Shown: positions 18,724-28,626 of the stretch, in pieces
How positions within the stretch are numbered: the first letter of the stretch is position 1
Layout: each line of letters starts with the position of its first letter
DNA from: Acetobacteraceae bacterium
GTDB taxonomy: Bacteria > Pseudomonadota > Alphaproteobacteria > Acetobacterales > Acetobacteraceae
Assembly (NCBI GenBank): GCA_022842185.1
Contig: JALHQB010000030.1
Location: 1 to 53,520, forward strand
Reading direction: 5' to 3'
Length of the DNA: 53,520 nucleotides
Made by a program: the position numbers and the translations under genes
The notes under the pieces: generated by a model
Told to the model about the DNA's origin: nothing
Databases searched by the model: none
Seen by the model: only the letters and a program-made list of their open reading frames with translations

Positions 18724-19025
18724 TACCGCGCCGCCGCGGCGTGTCACGCCGCTCGGACCCGGCTGATGACGAACCGGTACCCGTTTGGCCGCGCGGTGCG
18801 GCGGAAGCGAATCGTCACGGATATCCCGGAGCCGAATCCCCCCCAAGCGGCCAACATCCTGAGCCTCGGAGAACGTCGCGAGGGCATCGGCACGCCGCAC
18901 CAATGACTCGTTGTACACGGCTTCGTGTATCACGCCTCTCGCGCGATAAATCAGTGGACACCTCTCGCAATGGGTGCAATTCGAGATTCATGTTCGCCTA
19001 ACGTGCCCCGCGAGCGGAGAGTTCA
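18724..19025. other. Intergenic stretch upstream of the giant gene
   Basis: About 300 bases without a supported gene. A GCGGCG-TGTCA-CGCCGC hairpin lies just after the methyltransferase stop. The last 80 bases are more AT-rich and end in a GGAGAG ribosome-binding site four bases before the ATG at 19026, so a promoter for the giant gene is likely here. Confidence 0.45.
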
Positions 19026-22000
19026 ATGACAACCTTCACAGTGACCAACCTCAACGACAGCGGCGAGGGGTCCCTGAGGGCCGCCATTGAAGCGTCCAAC
19101 GCAACGCCCCCTGATGTTCCGAACACCATCGAATTTTCCGTATCCGGCACGATCGTGCTGGCCAGCGATCTGCCCGATGTCACCAACGCGGTGGCAATCA
19201 TCGCGGGCGACACAGCCACAGGCAGCGCGCCGACAGTTGGCATAGACTTCAACCAGAATGCTGGCCTGGTGTTCGGACCAGGCTCGGCAGGCTCGCAATT
19301 GATCGGCCTTTCGCTGGGCAATGCGGACGGCGACGGTGTCTCGTTGATTGCCGGCAGCATTCTCCTCAACAACAACTACATCGGCCTTGCCCTGGATGGT
19401 ACGGCGCTGGGAAATTCTGGCGATGGCGTCTCCATCGCGGCCACCTCCTCGGCAAATCTCATTGGCTACAATCCGGACGCAGCAAGCCTTGCCGCAGCAG
19501 GAAGCGCCGCCACCGGCGTCATCTCCAATGTCATCTCTGCGAATGGCGGCAACGGAATCGGTCTGTACGGTTCGGCCGACAATGTCATCGTGTCGAACCG
19601 CATCGGCACCAGCGTCGACGGCAACACGGCCATAGGCAATGGTGGCAACGGCATTTGGGTGACCGACGGATCAAACGGCAACACCATCGGCGGCACGGTC
19701 GTCGGCAATGACGCCGGCGGCGCCCCGAACGATCCGACCGGCGACAAGGGCACCGTGACGCCGGTATTCGTGGCCCCACCGCTCGGCAATCTCGTCTCGG
19801 GCAATGGACAGAACGGCGTCCTGATCGATGCCCAATCGCAAAACAACATCCTGAACGGCAACTACGTCGGCACGACGGCCGATGGCAATTCGGCCTTGGG
19901 AAATCAGGGCGACGGCGTCGCCATCATTGGCGCCGATTTCAACTCCCTGCACGGTTGCACCGTCGTCGACAACCCCTTCATCTACTACAACGTCGTCAGC
20001 GGTAACGCCGGCAATGGCATTCATGTCACAGATTCCGATCATGTGACGATCCGCGCTAACTTCGTCGGCACGGGCGCCAACAACGCCGTCATGGTGGGGA
20101 ATGCGGGCGACGGCATCCTGATCGACGGCTCCTCGCGCAACACGCAGGTGGGCGGCGTGATCCCGCTCGGCAATGTCGTCTCCGGCAACACGTTGAATGG
20201 CATTGAGGTCACCGACACTGCCAGCGGTTTCAGCACGCTCAACACGTTTGCCGGCATCTATGCCTTCGTCGGCATTGCGCCAAACGGCAACAACGGGATC
20301 CTCATCACGTCCACTGGCGGCAACCAGACCGTCCAGACCAACGTCATCTCGGGCAATCTGAACAACGGCCTGGAAATTTCCGGTGATGCCTGGGGCGTCA
20401 CGGTCGTCCCAAACATCATCGGGTTGGACACCCGCGGCGACACCGCCTTCGCTAATGGGAACAACGGCATCCTGATCGCGGGCACCGCGCATGACAACGT
20501 CATCGGCGGCACCGGCATTCTGAGCAACGCATCCGTCATTCGCCAGAATACGATATCCGGCAACGACAATTATGGCATCGTGGTCAGCGGCCAGGCCCAT
20601 AACAACGTGATCGGCCAGAGCGCGATCGGCACCGATATCCAGGAGCTGGCTGCCATTCCCAACGGCGCCGGCGGCGTCCTGTTGGAGAGCACGGGCATAG
20701 GGAACGTGGTCGGCACGGCTCTGGTCGGCTGGTCCCCGCTGCCCGCACCGGCTGAGCTTGTCAATGTGATCAGCGGCAACGACGGAAACGGCGTCACGCT
20801 GGATGCCGGCGTGGACCTGAACGCCGTGGTCGGGAACTGGATCGGCCTGAATGTGAACGGCGAGTCCACCTTGCCAAATGGCGGTACGGCGATCGCCGAT
20901 GGCGGTGGTCACAATCTCATCTTCGGCAACGTGACAGTCGCGCCGACACCGCTGCCCCCGGAATCGCCGACAAGCCAGCTTCAGGCGCTCTATATCGGCT
21001 GGTTCGGCAGGGCCGCCGATCCGTTGGGCTTCGACGAGCAGATGGAGGAGCTGCTCACGCTGATCACCGGCGGGACGTCGCTTGCCGCGGCCATGCTCAC
21101 GATATCCGAAGGCTTCGCCTCGTCACCCGAGAACGCACAATACGCAGAGCTGGCCGCACTCGCGGTACCGGTGGTCGCACCTTCGCCGCTGTTGATCGAA
21201 ATCACCACCGATTTCATCAACCAGACTTTCATGAACCTGTTTGAGCGGGCGGCCGACATCCAGGAGCTGGCGTCGTGGACGAGTGTATTCTTCTCCGGCG
21301 CGGTACCTTACTCCGACCTGGTCTACGACATCGCTTTGTCGGCGCTGAATGACGACGTCACGGCGATGAACGCGAAGATCCAGGCGGGCGCGTATTTTAC
21401 GTCCGCGATGGCGGCGGTCACCGAGGCACCCTCCCTCGAAGCGATGCGTGCGGCGGTGTCCGATACTTTTGACCCGACCACGCAATACGCGTCCGAGGCC
21501 GCCACCAACGCCCAGGTGGGCTCGAGCCACGTCCAGATCGACTACCAGACGATCCTGAGCCCCCTCGACATCATCACCGGTGTGCGCGCGGATCTGGAAG
21601 GCGCCGTGATCCTGACCGGCAGCAGGGGCGCGACCGGCACGTCAGACACGCAGGCCTTCCTTTTCCAGGGTCCCCTGAACGACACTGCCGCTGGCACGAT
21701 TTATCTCCTGAACCCGGATTTCGGGCCCGGCCAGACCGTCACCACCGCGACGCTCTACGGACCGAATACGTCCATCTTCGATCCGAGCATCGGTCTCGGC
21801 AATGTCCGTGCGGTCGGCAGCTACCAGTACTCAGAGAGCCCGTCGGGGATCTTCAACCACGGCATGATCTATCAAGGCCGCGTCGACGGTACCAACGGTA
21901 CCTGGACCCAGATCGACGTTCCGTCGGATGGCGTCGATGTGACGGATGGAATCGTTATCGGCACCGCCGTCATGGACACGATATTGCACAGCACGGCCGG

Positions 22001-25000
22001 CGACCTGGTCGTGGGAAACTACGACCTCGTCGGGCCTGGCGGTACGCTGCTGGGCGCCAATGGCTTCATCTACAACATGGCGACGCAGCAATACACGTTG
22101 ATGAATGTCAACGGCAGCTTGGACAACCTGACATCGCTTTACGGGATATGGCAGAACGGTGTCGGCAGTAACTCCTACACCATAGCCGGTGGCACCAAGG
22201 ATGGCTCTGGTCTGAATGCCGGATTCCTGGCGCATTACGATCCGTCGACCGGTGTCTTTTCTGATCTGTCGTACTACACGGCGGACAACGCACCCGGCGT
22301 CATAACCCATTTTGAGAACATCACCGCAGTCCCCGGCGGATACAACCTGGTCGCCACGACCGACGATGGCCCGGCCTTCGTCTTCATCGCGGTGAATCCC
22401 GACGGTAGCTTTGGTGAAGCGGTCTGGACTGCCGCGGATCTGCCGGGCAGCAGCCTGATGACCGGCAACATCGTGTATCAGAACGTCTTCGGCGGCATCT
22501 ACAATACCGACAGCGGCGATGATGTCGGCAGCTACCTCGGCGTCGTCGATCAATCGTATGTCAGCGCGGCTGGCGGCTTGATCATGCCTGTAGGGTCGTT
22601 TGATTTCGCCTATTCGCTGAATGTCGCCGGAAGTGTCGGAACAACCCTCACCGGATCGGCCGTGGCCGGTAACGTCCTGGGCGGTTCGATCGGCAACGAC
22701 AGCTTCATCGGAACGCAGAATCTGCTCCAGCCGGATACGATCTACACGGGCGGCGGGACAGATGTGATCGTGCTCGCGGCGGACCATACGGCACGCACAC
22801 GGATCGAGCTGTTTGCCGGTAATGCCCTGACCAACGTTTCTGCCGTGGCACCGGGGCTTGCGATCGACGCGGTCGCCGGCAGCATCGTGAACGCCCAGAA
22901 TATCCCACAGCTGGGCTGGTGGGGACAGGCGACAGCGCAGTTCGGCGGTCCCGTATCGGATGCCTCGACCAATGCCGGCTTGGGCAGCGGCACCAGTCAG
23001 AACATGTCGACCGTCGTCAACTTCATGACGGGCAGCGGCACCGATCCGGGCGATGTGATTGATATCTCGCTCGATGCCTTCAGTGACTATGTGCGTGACG
23101 CCAGCGGTGCGGCGCCGCTGCTGGGCAATGCAGTCTTCAGCAACCTGCTGAGCCCGGGTGAAAGCATTACCGTCACCAACGCCAATGTCCTGCTGATCGA
23201 CAGCCCGATTGGCTTTGCCAATGCCGCGGAGCTTGCAGCAGAGTTGTGGGTGAACCCCATCAGCTTCGCTGGTCCACAGAGCGGAGAGTTCAACCACTTC
23301 ATCGTTGTCTATACGGATCTCGAGGGCGACGTCCGGATCGCCGACATGGACATCCAGCTCGGCAGCGCCCCGGCCTTCGAGACAACCGCGCAAGGTGCCA
23401 CGCTGTCCATCTCCGACATGGTGGAACTGAGCGGCGTGTCGTTGTCGTCGCTGCAGGCGGCAAACATCAATTTCCTGGACAACGACCATGCCGAGATTGC
23501 CAATTCAGGTTACCTCGATTTCACCGGCTACGGCATAACCGACGAGACGACGGTTGCCGCGGCCTATCAGCTTGATCCCCAGAACGTGCAGCTGGCGACG
23601 CAGGCAGGCATCAATGTCGCCATCATTCTCGATCGGGTCGAGGATCCATCGGCACTGCTGGCCGGGGGCTGGGGCGATCGGCAACGTGCATTGGCTGAGC
23701 TGAACGACAACGGGACCCTGTGGAGCACCTACGGCGCCGACCAGGCGCAATACGACGCGGTCGTGAACGCGTTGGAGAACACCTACAATCTAAAGGTCCT
23801 GGACGGCACGGATTCTGCGGTCCACGGCGATTACGTTTCGTCGGCGGCATCGCGGACGATCTGGGTGGAGATCGATACCGCCGCGCAGTTCGCCAACCTT
23901 TTTGGCACGCCGCTCTACGTGAACAACGATGCGGATAATCCATTCGTCTTCTGGAACGGCAATATTGCGCTTCCCCAGGAATGGAACGTCCAGGGCTTGT
24001 GGATCGATACCGAGAACGCGCCACCGCCGTCGAGCATGGCGCCGGACGTCTCGGTTCCGCTGACGCCGGGGCCCCAGAGCATCGGCAATTCGACGGTGTC
24101 AGTGCCGACCATGGCGCCAAATGACATTGCGGACCTGTATGACTTCCCCCTGGACGGGCTGTCCGTCGAGACCGGATCGATCGCCCTGATCGCACCGGGC
24201 ATCGGCAATGCGGTGCCCAGCGACGGTGGCGGTACCTTTGATGAAAGGTTGGCCCAGTATCTTGCCTCGATAGGCCAGACGGGCAACGGCGCGGTATTCG
24301 TGCAGGGCCTCAATGGGCAGGATTATGCCGCCGGCAATCCTGGCGAGCGCTCGACGGCCGTGGGCACTATCGCCGCGATCAATCCGAACAGCGACATCGG
24401 CCTCTATAACGGCTCGGGCTTCAACGGGAATGCCAGCGCCTCGACCTTCACGGCACTGCAAAGCGCCATCTGGGACCAGGTGAATAACCCAGGCGTCATT
24501 TCGAATGCCTCGCACGATGTGCAGAGCATGTCGCCGGATTCGCCATTCTATCGCGCCTATGCCCAGCTCCATGTCGACGCGGCGTTGCGCAATCAGACGG
24601 TTCTGTCCGCTCTCGGCGATGACGGCTCGGGCAACGCGGTCGGCAATGGTCTCGCGAATGTCTCCTTCGACTTGACCAGCCCATACGCGCTGCTCGTTGG
24701 CGGTACGTCTAAATCGACCCTTGCCGCGGCCTCGGGCGATCCGACGCTGTACGCATCCTTCGTCGAGCCCGCTTTGGCGGGTGATCTTTCGACGATCTGG
24801 CAGCTCATGGCGAACGGGATGACCCGCCTGCCGGACAATGCGACGGCCGCGCAGGCTTTCGTGGAGACGGTGTGGAACACCTATGTCGTGAATGGCGGCG
24901 CGATCGGATCCTCCGAAGCGTCTCCGGGCGGCTTCCTAAACGGCACGGCGGGCGCTGGTGGCGTCGACCCTACCCAACCGACGCCATCCTACCAGACCCA

Positions 25001-26375
25001 GTATGGGCTCAATCCCGTTTCGGCGAACCCGACCGCGCAACCCGGCCGCGGCGTGCCCGACGTGTCGGGCAATGCCGGCGGCAATCTTCACTACCTTGTT
25101 CCGGGCGAAGACATGCTTGGCACCACAGGGCAGTATGGCACCGGTCCGGCAGCGGCATTCTGGGCGGCGCTGACAGCCCAGTTCAACCTGATCTTCGAGG
25201 ATCAGGGATTGCCGCGCCTCGGCTACATGAACGATCTGCTCTACACCGCTTCGGTGATCGCACCGGCCTCATTCGCCGATGTGACGCTCGGCAACAACAT
25301 CTCGTCCTTCGTGAACGGAAGCGGCTACAGCACGGCTGACGCCGCAGGCGCGGGTCAGGTTGAGGTAACGCCGACCGGCTACGGCTACGACGCCGGGCCC
25401 GGATACGACCTGGTGAGCGGGCTTGGTACCCCGAATGGCTTGCTTCTCGCGCGCGCCCTGACAGCCATTGGTCATTCTGAGATGTATTTCGGCGCAAGCC
25501 CCGACATGCTCGACGCCGATGGCAACGGTTGGACGAGCGGCGCGAACCAATCCCTTCTGTTTCAGGCCATGTCCACCGATAGCGCCACGATCGGCGTGAC
25601 CCTGGGGTCTGAAGTCCAGACCGTCCTCAGCGGACCTTCAGGCGATTACGCCTGGACCAGCCGATTGGCACAGCAATCGTTGCAGGCAGACTTCGACCCG
25701 GCGTTGGTGAGGATGTACGACCAGTATGCCCAAGGCGCGGTGCTGCAATCGCTGGTGTCGACGGGTGAGGATGTCTCGGTGTCCGTCGATGCTTCGACCG
25801 GCGATGCCGTTCAGGGGTCCCTGAGCAGCGCCTTCGGCTTTGCAGACTTCCTGACAGACAGTGGCGCCGTGCGTGTGGCGCGTGCGGTTGCGGTGGCCGA
25901 GACGGCGGGCGGCCTCGACGATCAGATCGCCACGGTGCGCGTGCGGCAGAACGGCGCGGACAGCCTGTCGCTCAGCCTGTACCGGGTTGACGATCTTGGC
26001 GGCATGATCGGCGACCTCAGTCCGGGTGCGGAGGGCTATGCCGCCGCAGCGCAGGATCGCGCCTATCAGTTTCAGGGTGGGACAACGTCGCTCAACGGAA
26101 CGGGCCATGGAAATTACACCCAGGCTTCGCTGGTTGGTATCGATGCTGGTGACTTGATCGCGATGACTCTGACGAACAACACGACCGACGACACCTATTG
26201 GGCATTCGCCCAAGCCAATGAAATTCGGGACGGCCAGCACGTGGGCCATATCTGGAATTACGGTCTGAATACCTGGGGATGGGAGGATCAGGAGGGCGGC
26301 GGTGATCGCGATTTCAACGATCTGATCGTTCAACTCGATTTCAACAGCGCGGCAGGGCAAGGTTGGCTGGTGTAG
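19026..26375 (+). CDS. Giant mosaic secreted protein: beta-helix, DUF4214, inactive sedolisin, DUF4114
   Basis: A single 2449-residue ORF with no Sec leader. By eye: residues 1-640, right-handed beta-helix starting FTVTNLNDSGEGSLRAAIE, with many N-G-N/I-x-G turns; 648-808, DUF4214 (LYIGWFGRAADPLGF); 840-1208, repeated beta segments resembling HAF-type repeats (NGFIYN, AGFLAHYD); 1215-1250, an RTX-like patch (GGSIGNDSFIG, YTGGGTDVIVLA); 1529-1633, pro-kumamolisin-like prodomain; 1655-2152, sedolisin (S53) domain ending GYDLVSGLGTPNG; 2308-2449, DUF4114 (WEDQEGGGDRDFNDLIVQL). The S53 catalytic Ser is Gly2040 (GTGPAAAFW) and the catalytic Asp is Ala1778 (GERSTA). DUF4214, RTX-like and DUF4114 modules are typical of type I secretion substrates; no exporter is in the window. 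Confidence 0.88.
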   Translation: MTTFTVTNLNDSGEGSLRAAIEASNATPPDVPNTIEFSVSGTIVLASDLPDVTNAVAIIAGDTATGSAPTVGIDFNQNAGLVFGPGSAGSQLIGLSLGNADGDGVSLIAGSILLNNNYIGLALDGTALGNSGDGVSIAATSSANLIGYNPDAASLAAAGSAATGVISNVISANGGNGIGLYGSADNVIVSNRIGTSVDGNTAIGNGGNGIWVTDGSNGNTIGGTVVGNDAGGAPNDPTGDKGTVTPVFVAPPLGNLVSGNGQNGVLIDAQSQNNILNGNYVGTTADGNSALGNQGDGVAIIGADFNSLHGCTVVDNPFIYYNVVSGNAGNGIHVTDSDHVTIRANFVGTGANNAVMVGNAGDGILIDGSSRNTQVGGVIPLGNVVSGNTLNGIEVTDTASGFSTLNTFAGIYAFVGIAPNGNNGILITSTGGNQTVQTNVISGNLNNGLEISGDAWGVTVVPNIIGLDTRGDTAFANGNNGILIAGTAHDNVIGGTGILSNASVIRQNTISGNDNYGIVVSGQAHNNVIGQSAIGTDIQELAAIPNGAGGVLLESTGIGNVVGTALVGWSPLPAPAELVNVISGNDGNGVTLDAGVDLNAVVGNWIGLNVNGESTLPNGGTAIADGGGHNLIFGNVTVAPTPLPPESPTSQLQALYIGWFGRAADPLGFDEQMEELLTLITGGTSLAAAMLTISEGFASSPENAQYAELAALAVPVVAPSPLLIEITTDFINQTFMNLFERAADIQELASWTSVFFSGAVPYSDLVYDIALSALNDDVTAMNAKIQAGAYFTSAMAAVTEAPSLEAMRAAVSDTFDPTTQYASEAATNAQVGSSHVQIDYQTILSPLDIITGVRADLEGAVILTGSRGATGTSDTQAFLFQGPLNDTAAGTIYLLNPDFGPGQTVTTATLYGPNTSIFDPSIGLGNVRAVGSYQYSESPSGIFNHGMIYQGRVDGTNGTWTQIDVPSDGVDVTDGIVIGTAVMDTILHSTAGDLVVGNYDLVGPGGTLLGANGFIYNMATQQYTLMNVNGSLDNLTSLYGIWQNGVGSNSYTIAGGTKDGSGLNAGFLAHYDPSTGVFSDLSYYTADNAPGVITHFENITAVPGGYNLVATTDDGPAFVFIAVNPDGSFGEAVWTAADLPGSSLMTGNIVYQNVFGGIYNTDSGDDVGSYLGVVDQSYVSAAGGLIMPVGSFDFAYSLNVAGSVGTTLTGSAVAGNVLGGSIGNDSFIGTQNLLQPDTIYTGGGTDVIVLAADHTARTRIELFAGNALTNVSAVAPGLAIDAVAGSIVNAQNIPQLGWWGQATAQFGGPVSDASTNAGLGSGTSQNMSTVVNFMTGSGTDPGDVIDISLDAFSDYVRDASGAAPLLGNAVFSNLLSPGESITVTNANVLLIDSPIGFANAAELAAELWVNPISFAGPQSGEFNHFIVVYTDLEGDVRIADMDIQLGSAPAFETTAQGATLSISDMVELSGVSLSSLQAANINFLDNDHAEIANSGYLDFTGYGITDETTVAAAYQLDPQNVQLATQAGINVAIILDRVEDPSALLAGGWGDRQRALAELNDNGTLWSTYGADQAQYDAVVNALENTYNLKVLDGTDSAVHGDYVSSAASRTIWVEIDTAAQFANLFGTPLYVNNDADNPFVFWNGNIALPQEWNVQGLWIDTENAPPPSSMAPDVSVPLTPGPQSIGNSTVSVPTMAPNDIADLYDFPLDGLSVETGSIALIAPGIGNAVPSDGGGTFDERLAQYLASIGQTGNGAVFVQGLNGQDYAAGNPGERSTAVGTIAAINPNSDIGLYNGSGFNGNASASTFTALQSAIWDQVNNPGVISNASHDVQSMSPDSPFYRAYAQLHVDAALRNQTVLSALGDDGSGNAVGNGLANVSFDLTSPYALLVGGTSKSTLAAASGDPTLYASFVEPALAGDLSTIWQLMANGMTRLPDNATAAQAFVETVWNTYVVNGGAIGSSEASPGGFLNGTAGAGGVDPTQPTPSYQTQYGLNPVSANPTAQPGRGVPDVSGNAGGNLHYLVPGEDMLGTTGQYGTGPAAAFWAALTAQFNLIFEDQGLPRLGYMNDLLYTASVIAPASFADVTLGNNISSFVNGSGYSTADAAGAGQVEVTPTGYGYDAGPGYDLVSGLGTPNGLLLARALTAIGHSEMYFGASPDMLDADGNGWTSGANQSLLFQAMSTDSATIGVTLGSEVQTVLSGPSGDYAWTSRLAQQSLQADFDPALVRMYDQYAQGAVLQSLVSTGEDVSVSVDASTGDAVQGSLSSAFGFADFLTDSGAVRVARAVAVAETAGGLDDQIATVRVRQNGADSLSLSLYRVDDLGGMIGDLSPGAEGYAAAAQDRAYQFQGGTTSLNGTGHGNYTQASLVGIDAGDLIAMTLTNNTTDDTYWAFAQANEIRDGQHVGHIWNYGLNTWGWEDQEGGGDRDFNDLIVQLDFNSAAGQGWLV

Positions 26376-26389
26376 GCGCCTTTGGTCAT

Positions 26390-26590
26390 CGAACGATTCA
26401 GCCCGGCGCTGCAGGTCGGAAGTGGTGTCTGGCCGTGGGTTCATTCGGATGTAGTTGCGCTTGAAGGCCTTCGCGACGGCCTCGCATAGGCCGTGCTCTC
26501 GGGGCTGCCGTGCGGTGTGAAACCGGTGACGATGTTCAGCGCGACGACGACGTCGATGGTCTCGGCGGCGGTGTAGGCGGAGCCGTTGGA
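26390..26590 (-). pseudogene. IS3-family (IS2-like) transposase remnant
   Basis: Reading the minus strand from 26590 gives NGSAYTAAETIDVVVALN, then TGFTPHGSPEST. After a frameshift it continues EAVAKAFKRNYIRMNPRPDT. This is the segment around the catalytic core and following region of an IS2-group OrfB (DNGSxY...TPxxSPESNGMAEAF...KRDYVRxNPRPD). About 65 codons remain, with a frame break near the PES motif and no start or end, so it cannot make a transposase. The gene-ward edge lies 15 bases after the giant gene's stop, and the other edge abuts the palindromic repeat at 26594. Confidence 0.75.
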
Positions 26591-26593
26591 ACA

Positions 26594-26692
26594 GATTGCG
26601 CCTGACTGAAATCAGTCAGGCGCGTGAAGATGCTCGCTCAAACAGGGGCTTAGAGCGTTTAGCGCCAGTGCAGTCTGGCGCTAAACGCTCTA
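26594..26692. repeat. Dispersed palindromic element, copy 1
   Basis: Two hairpins joined by a conserved linker: GCGCCTGACTGA/TCAGTCAGGCGC (26598-26623) and an 18-bp perfect stem beginning TAGAGCGTTTAGCGCCAG (26651-26692, loop TGCAGT). A diverged copy in the opposite orientation lies at 53001-53106, sharing the linker GTGAAGATGCTCGCTCAAACA. It sits between convergent genes, where it could also act as a bidirectional terminator. No coding potential. Bases 26693-26957 beyond it hold nothing recognisable. Confidence 0.85.
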
Positions 26693-26957
26693 GCGACGAG
26701 CCACTGCACGGGTTGCTAGGCTCGCAGAGCATCGAATGCCATGGCGGCCCATCAATCGATGAGCACGCAGGCGCCGAACGCGAGAACCATCCGGGCGCGC
26801 ATGCTGGCAACGCTGCCGGAGGAAGTACGACCGGGCTCCCGTCGTCTCTGTCGCAGCGATGCGTGCGAAGCATTGCGCCGCGCACCTCATTGCTTCGACA
26901 GCAGTCTTATCGGTGTTGGCCCGCTCTCCGGCAGCACACGCCCTGCCGCCCGTGCCC

Positions 26958-28622
26958 TCAGGCCTCGCCGTAGTGAATGCGCCGGTAGGGACGCGACACC
27001 ACCGTATCGTCGCTACGCACGTCCCACAGTGTTGCGCTGTTGGCCTGCTGATGCTCCCGGAACAATCCGCTCATCTGTCCGTCGCGGCTCACCGTCGCCC
27101 CCCGGATGCCAAAGCCCGTCGCCACCGCGGCAAGATCGCCGCGCCCATGGATCACCGAGTCCGGGCTGAGGCCATTGGCGCGGAACTTGTGGATCTCGGC
27201 ACCGTAGCCGCCATCGTTGATGATCGAGATCAGCATGTTGATGCCCTGGCGCCGGATCGTCTCCAGCTCCTGGATATGCATCAGGACGCTGCCATCGCCT
27301 TCGATTAGCCAGACCTTGCCATCGCGCCGCGACGCCGCAACGCCAATCGCCGCGGGCAGCCCCGACCCGATCGCGCCGAAATCGGCGACCACATGATACC
27401 GCTCGGCCGCCCGCCCCTTCAGATGCGTCAGCGCGATGCCGAAATAATGACCCGCGCCGATCACCACGTCCCAATCCTTGGGCACGATCTCGTCCAGTTC
27501 CATCAGCGCCTTGCGCGGATCCACCGTGCCGGGAGCGATGGTGAATTCCTTGCGGTCCGGCACGTCGGCGGCGATCGCTTGCGCCATTTCGGCAGTGCGA
27601 AAGCCGGTGCGCTTCACGCCACGCTGGCGCAGCGCGGCGGTGATCGCCTCGGCACCCGCGCGGGCATCGGCGCGGATGTGAAGGTCCGCCGTCCGCAGCC
27701 CCTGCCACAAGCCGCGCGGATTGATGTCGATCTGCACCGTCTGCGCGCCCGGATACAGGTATCCGCTTTCGGTCGTGTAGGCGCCGAGACCGACACCCGC
27801 ACCGATCACAAGGTCGGATTCGGCAAATTGTTCACGCGCGAAATCCGAGGCATAGGCGCCGGCGATGTCCAGCGCGTAGGGATTGCCCGAGAACATCCCC
27901 TTCCCCAGCAGCGAGGTCGCCAGCAGCGCGCCGGATTGCTCGGCCAAAGCTTCCAGCGCTTCCCTGGCCTGGGAGAATTTCGCACCACGCCCGCCGATGA
28001 TGATGGGGCGTTCGGCCGATGCGATCATGTCGGCCACGCGTTCAACCAGAGCGGGGTCGGCGGCGGGACGCTGGCGCGTCGGCAGCGTGTCGGCGGATGG
28101 GGAATAATCCGCCATGAACGGGAAGGCCTGCTTCTGGAGATCCATCGGCACGCCCAGCACCACAGGCCGCATCTCCAGCGCCGCCGTGTGGAAAGCCTCG
28201 CGGATATTGTCGAGCACGCGGTCGATCGAGCGCACCGGGATGTAATGCGCGCCGGTGCCGAGCGTCAGCGGCCCGAGGTCGATCTGCTGGATGTACCAGG
28301 GCGAAGCGATCGGTGAATCACCGGCGAAGACGACGATCGGCACCTGCGCCCGCGCGGCGATGGTCAGTGCCGTCATGATCTGCGTGAAGCCTGGCCCGCA
28401 GGTGGTCGACGCCACGCCAACCTTTCCCGTGGCGCGCGCATAGCCATCAGCCATCGCGACGGCGCAGTGCTCATGGCGGGCATGGACGACCTGCATGCCC
28501 GGCAGGCGCGACATCGCCTCGGACCAATACATGTTCGCATCGCCCATCAGGGTGAACAGCACCTCGCAGCCCTCGGCCTGGAAGGCCTGGGCCATCATGT
28601 CGCTGACCTTCAGTTTCGACAT
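26958..28622 (-). CDS. Thiamine diphosphate-dependent enzyme (acetolactate synthase-like)
   Basis: A 554-residue ThDP enzyme of the acetohydroxyacid synthase/benzoylformate decarboxylase superfamily. The N-terminal Pyr domain carries the activating Glu in VHARHEHCAVAMADGYARATG (near residue 51). The central domain is at about 190-320, and the C-terminal PP domain has the metal/ThDP motif EGDGSVLMHIQELETIR...NDGGYG near residue 450. The start MSKLKVSDMM matches the family's beginning. It is followed upstream on the same strand by a CoxG-like protein (4-bp gap) and two Bug receptors, a context of carboxylate catabolism rather than branched-chain amino acid synthesis. The substrate is unknown. 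Confidence 0.88.
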   Translation of the reverse strand: MSKLKVSDMMAQAFQAEGCEVLFTLMGDANMYWSEAMSRLPGMQVVHARHEHCAVAMADGYARATGKVGVASTTCGPGFTQIMTALTIAARAQVPIVVFAGDSPIASPWYIQQIDLGPLTLGTGAHYIPVRSIDRVLDNIREAFHTAALEMRPVVLGVPMDLQKQAFPFMADYSPSADTLPTRQRPAADPALVERVADMIASAERPIIIGGRGAKFSQAREALEALAEQSGALLATSLLGKGMFSGNPYALDIAGAYASDFAREQFAESDLVIGAGVGLGAYTTESGYLYPGAQTVQIDINPRGLWQGLRTADLHIRADARAGAEAITAALRQRGVKRTGFRTAEMAQAIAADVPDRKEFTIAPGTVDPRKALMELDEIVPKDWDVVIGAGHYFGIALTHLKGRAAERYHVVADFGAIGSGLPAAIGVAASRRDGKVWLIEGDGSVLMHIQELETIRRQGINMLISIINDGGYGAEIHKFRANGLSPDSVIHGRGDLAAVATGFGIRGATVSRDGQMSGLFREHQQANSATLWDVRSDDTVVSRPYRRIHYGEA

Positions 28623-28626
28623 TCCA

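Noticed and set aside
18741..19001. Short frame upstream of the giant gene as a small gene
   Set aside because: No ribosome site, Arg-rich composition, no motif; more likely promoter and leader region.
21831..23489. Long open frame (552 codons) on the minus strand inside the giant gene
   Set aside because: It is a shadow of the plus-strand coding region: composition is Arg/His/Asp-rich with no motif, while the plus strand has clear domains throughout.
26596..26973. 125-codon plus-strand frame over the palindromic element
   Set aside because: It begins inside the hairpin repeat and shows no protein-like pattern.
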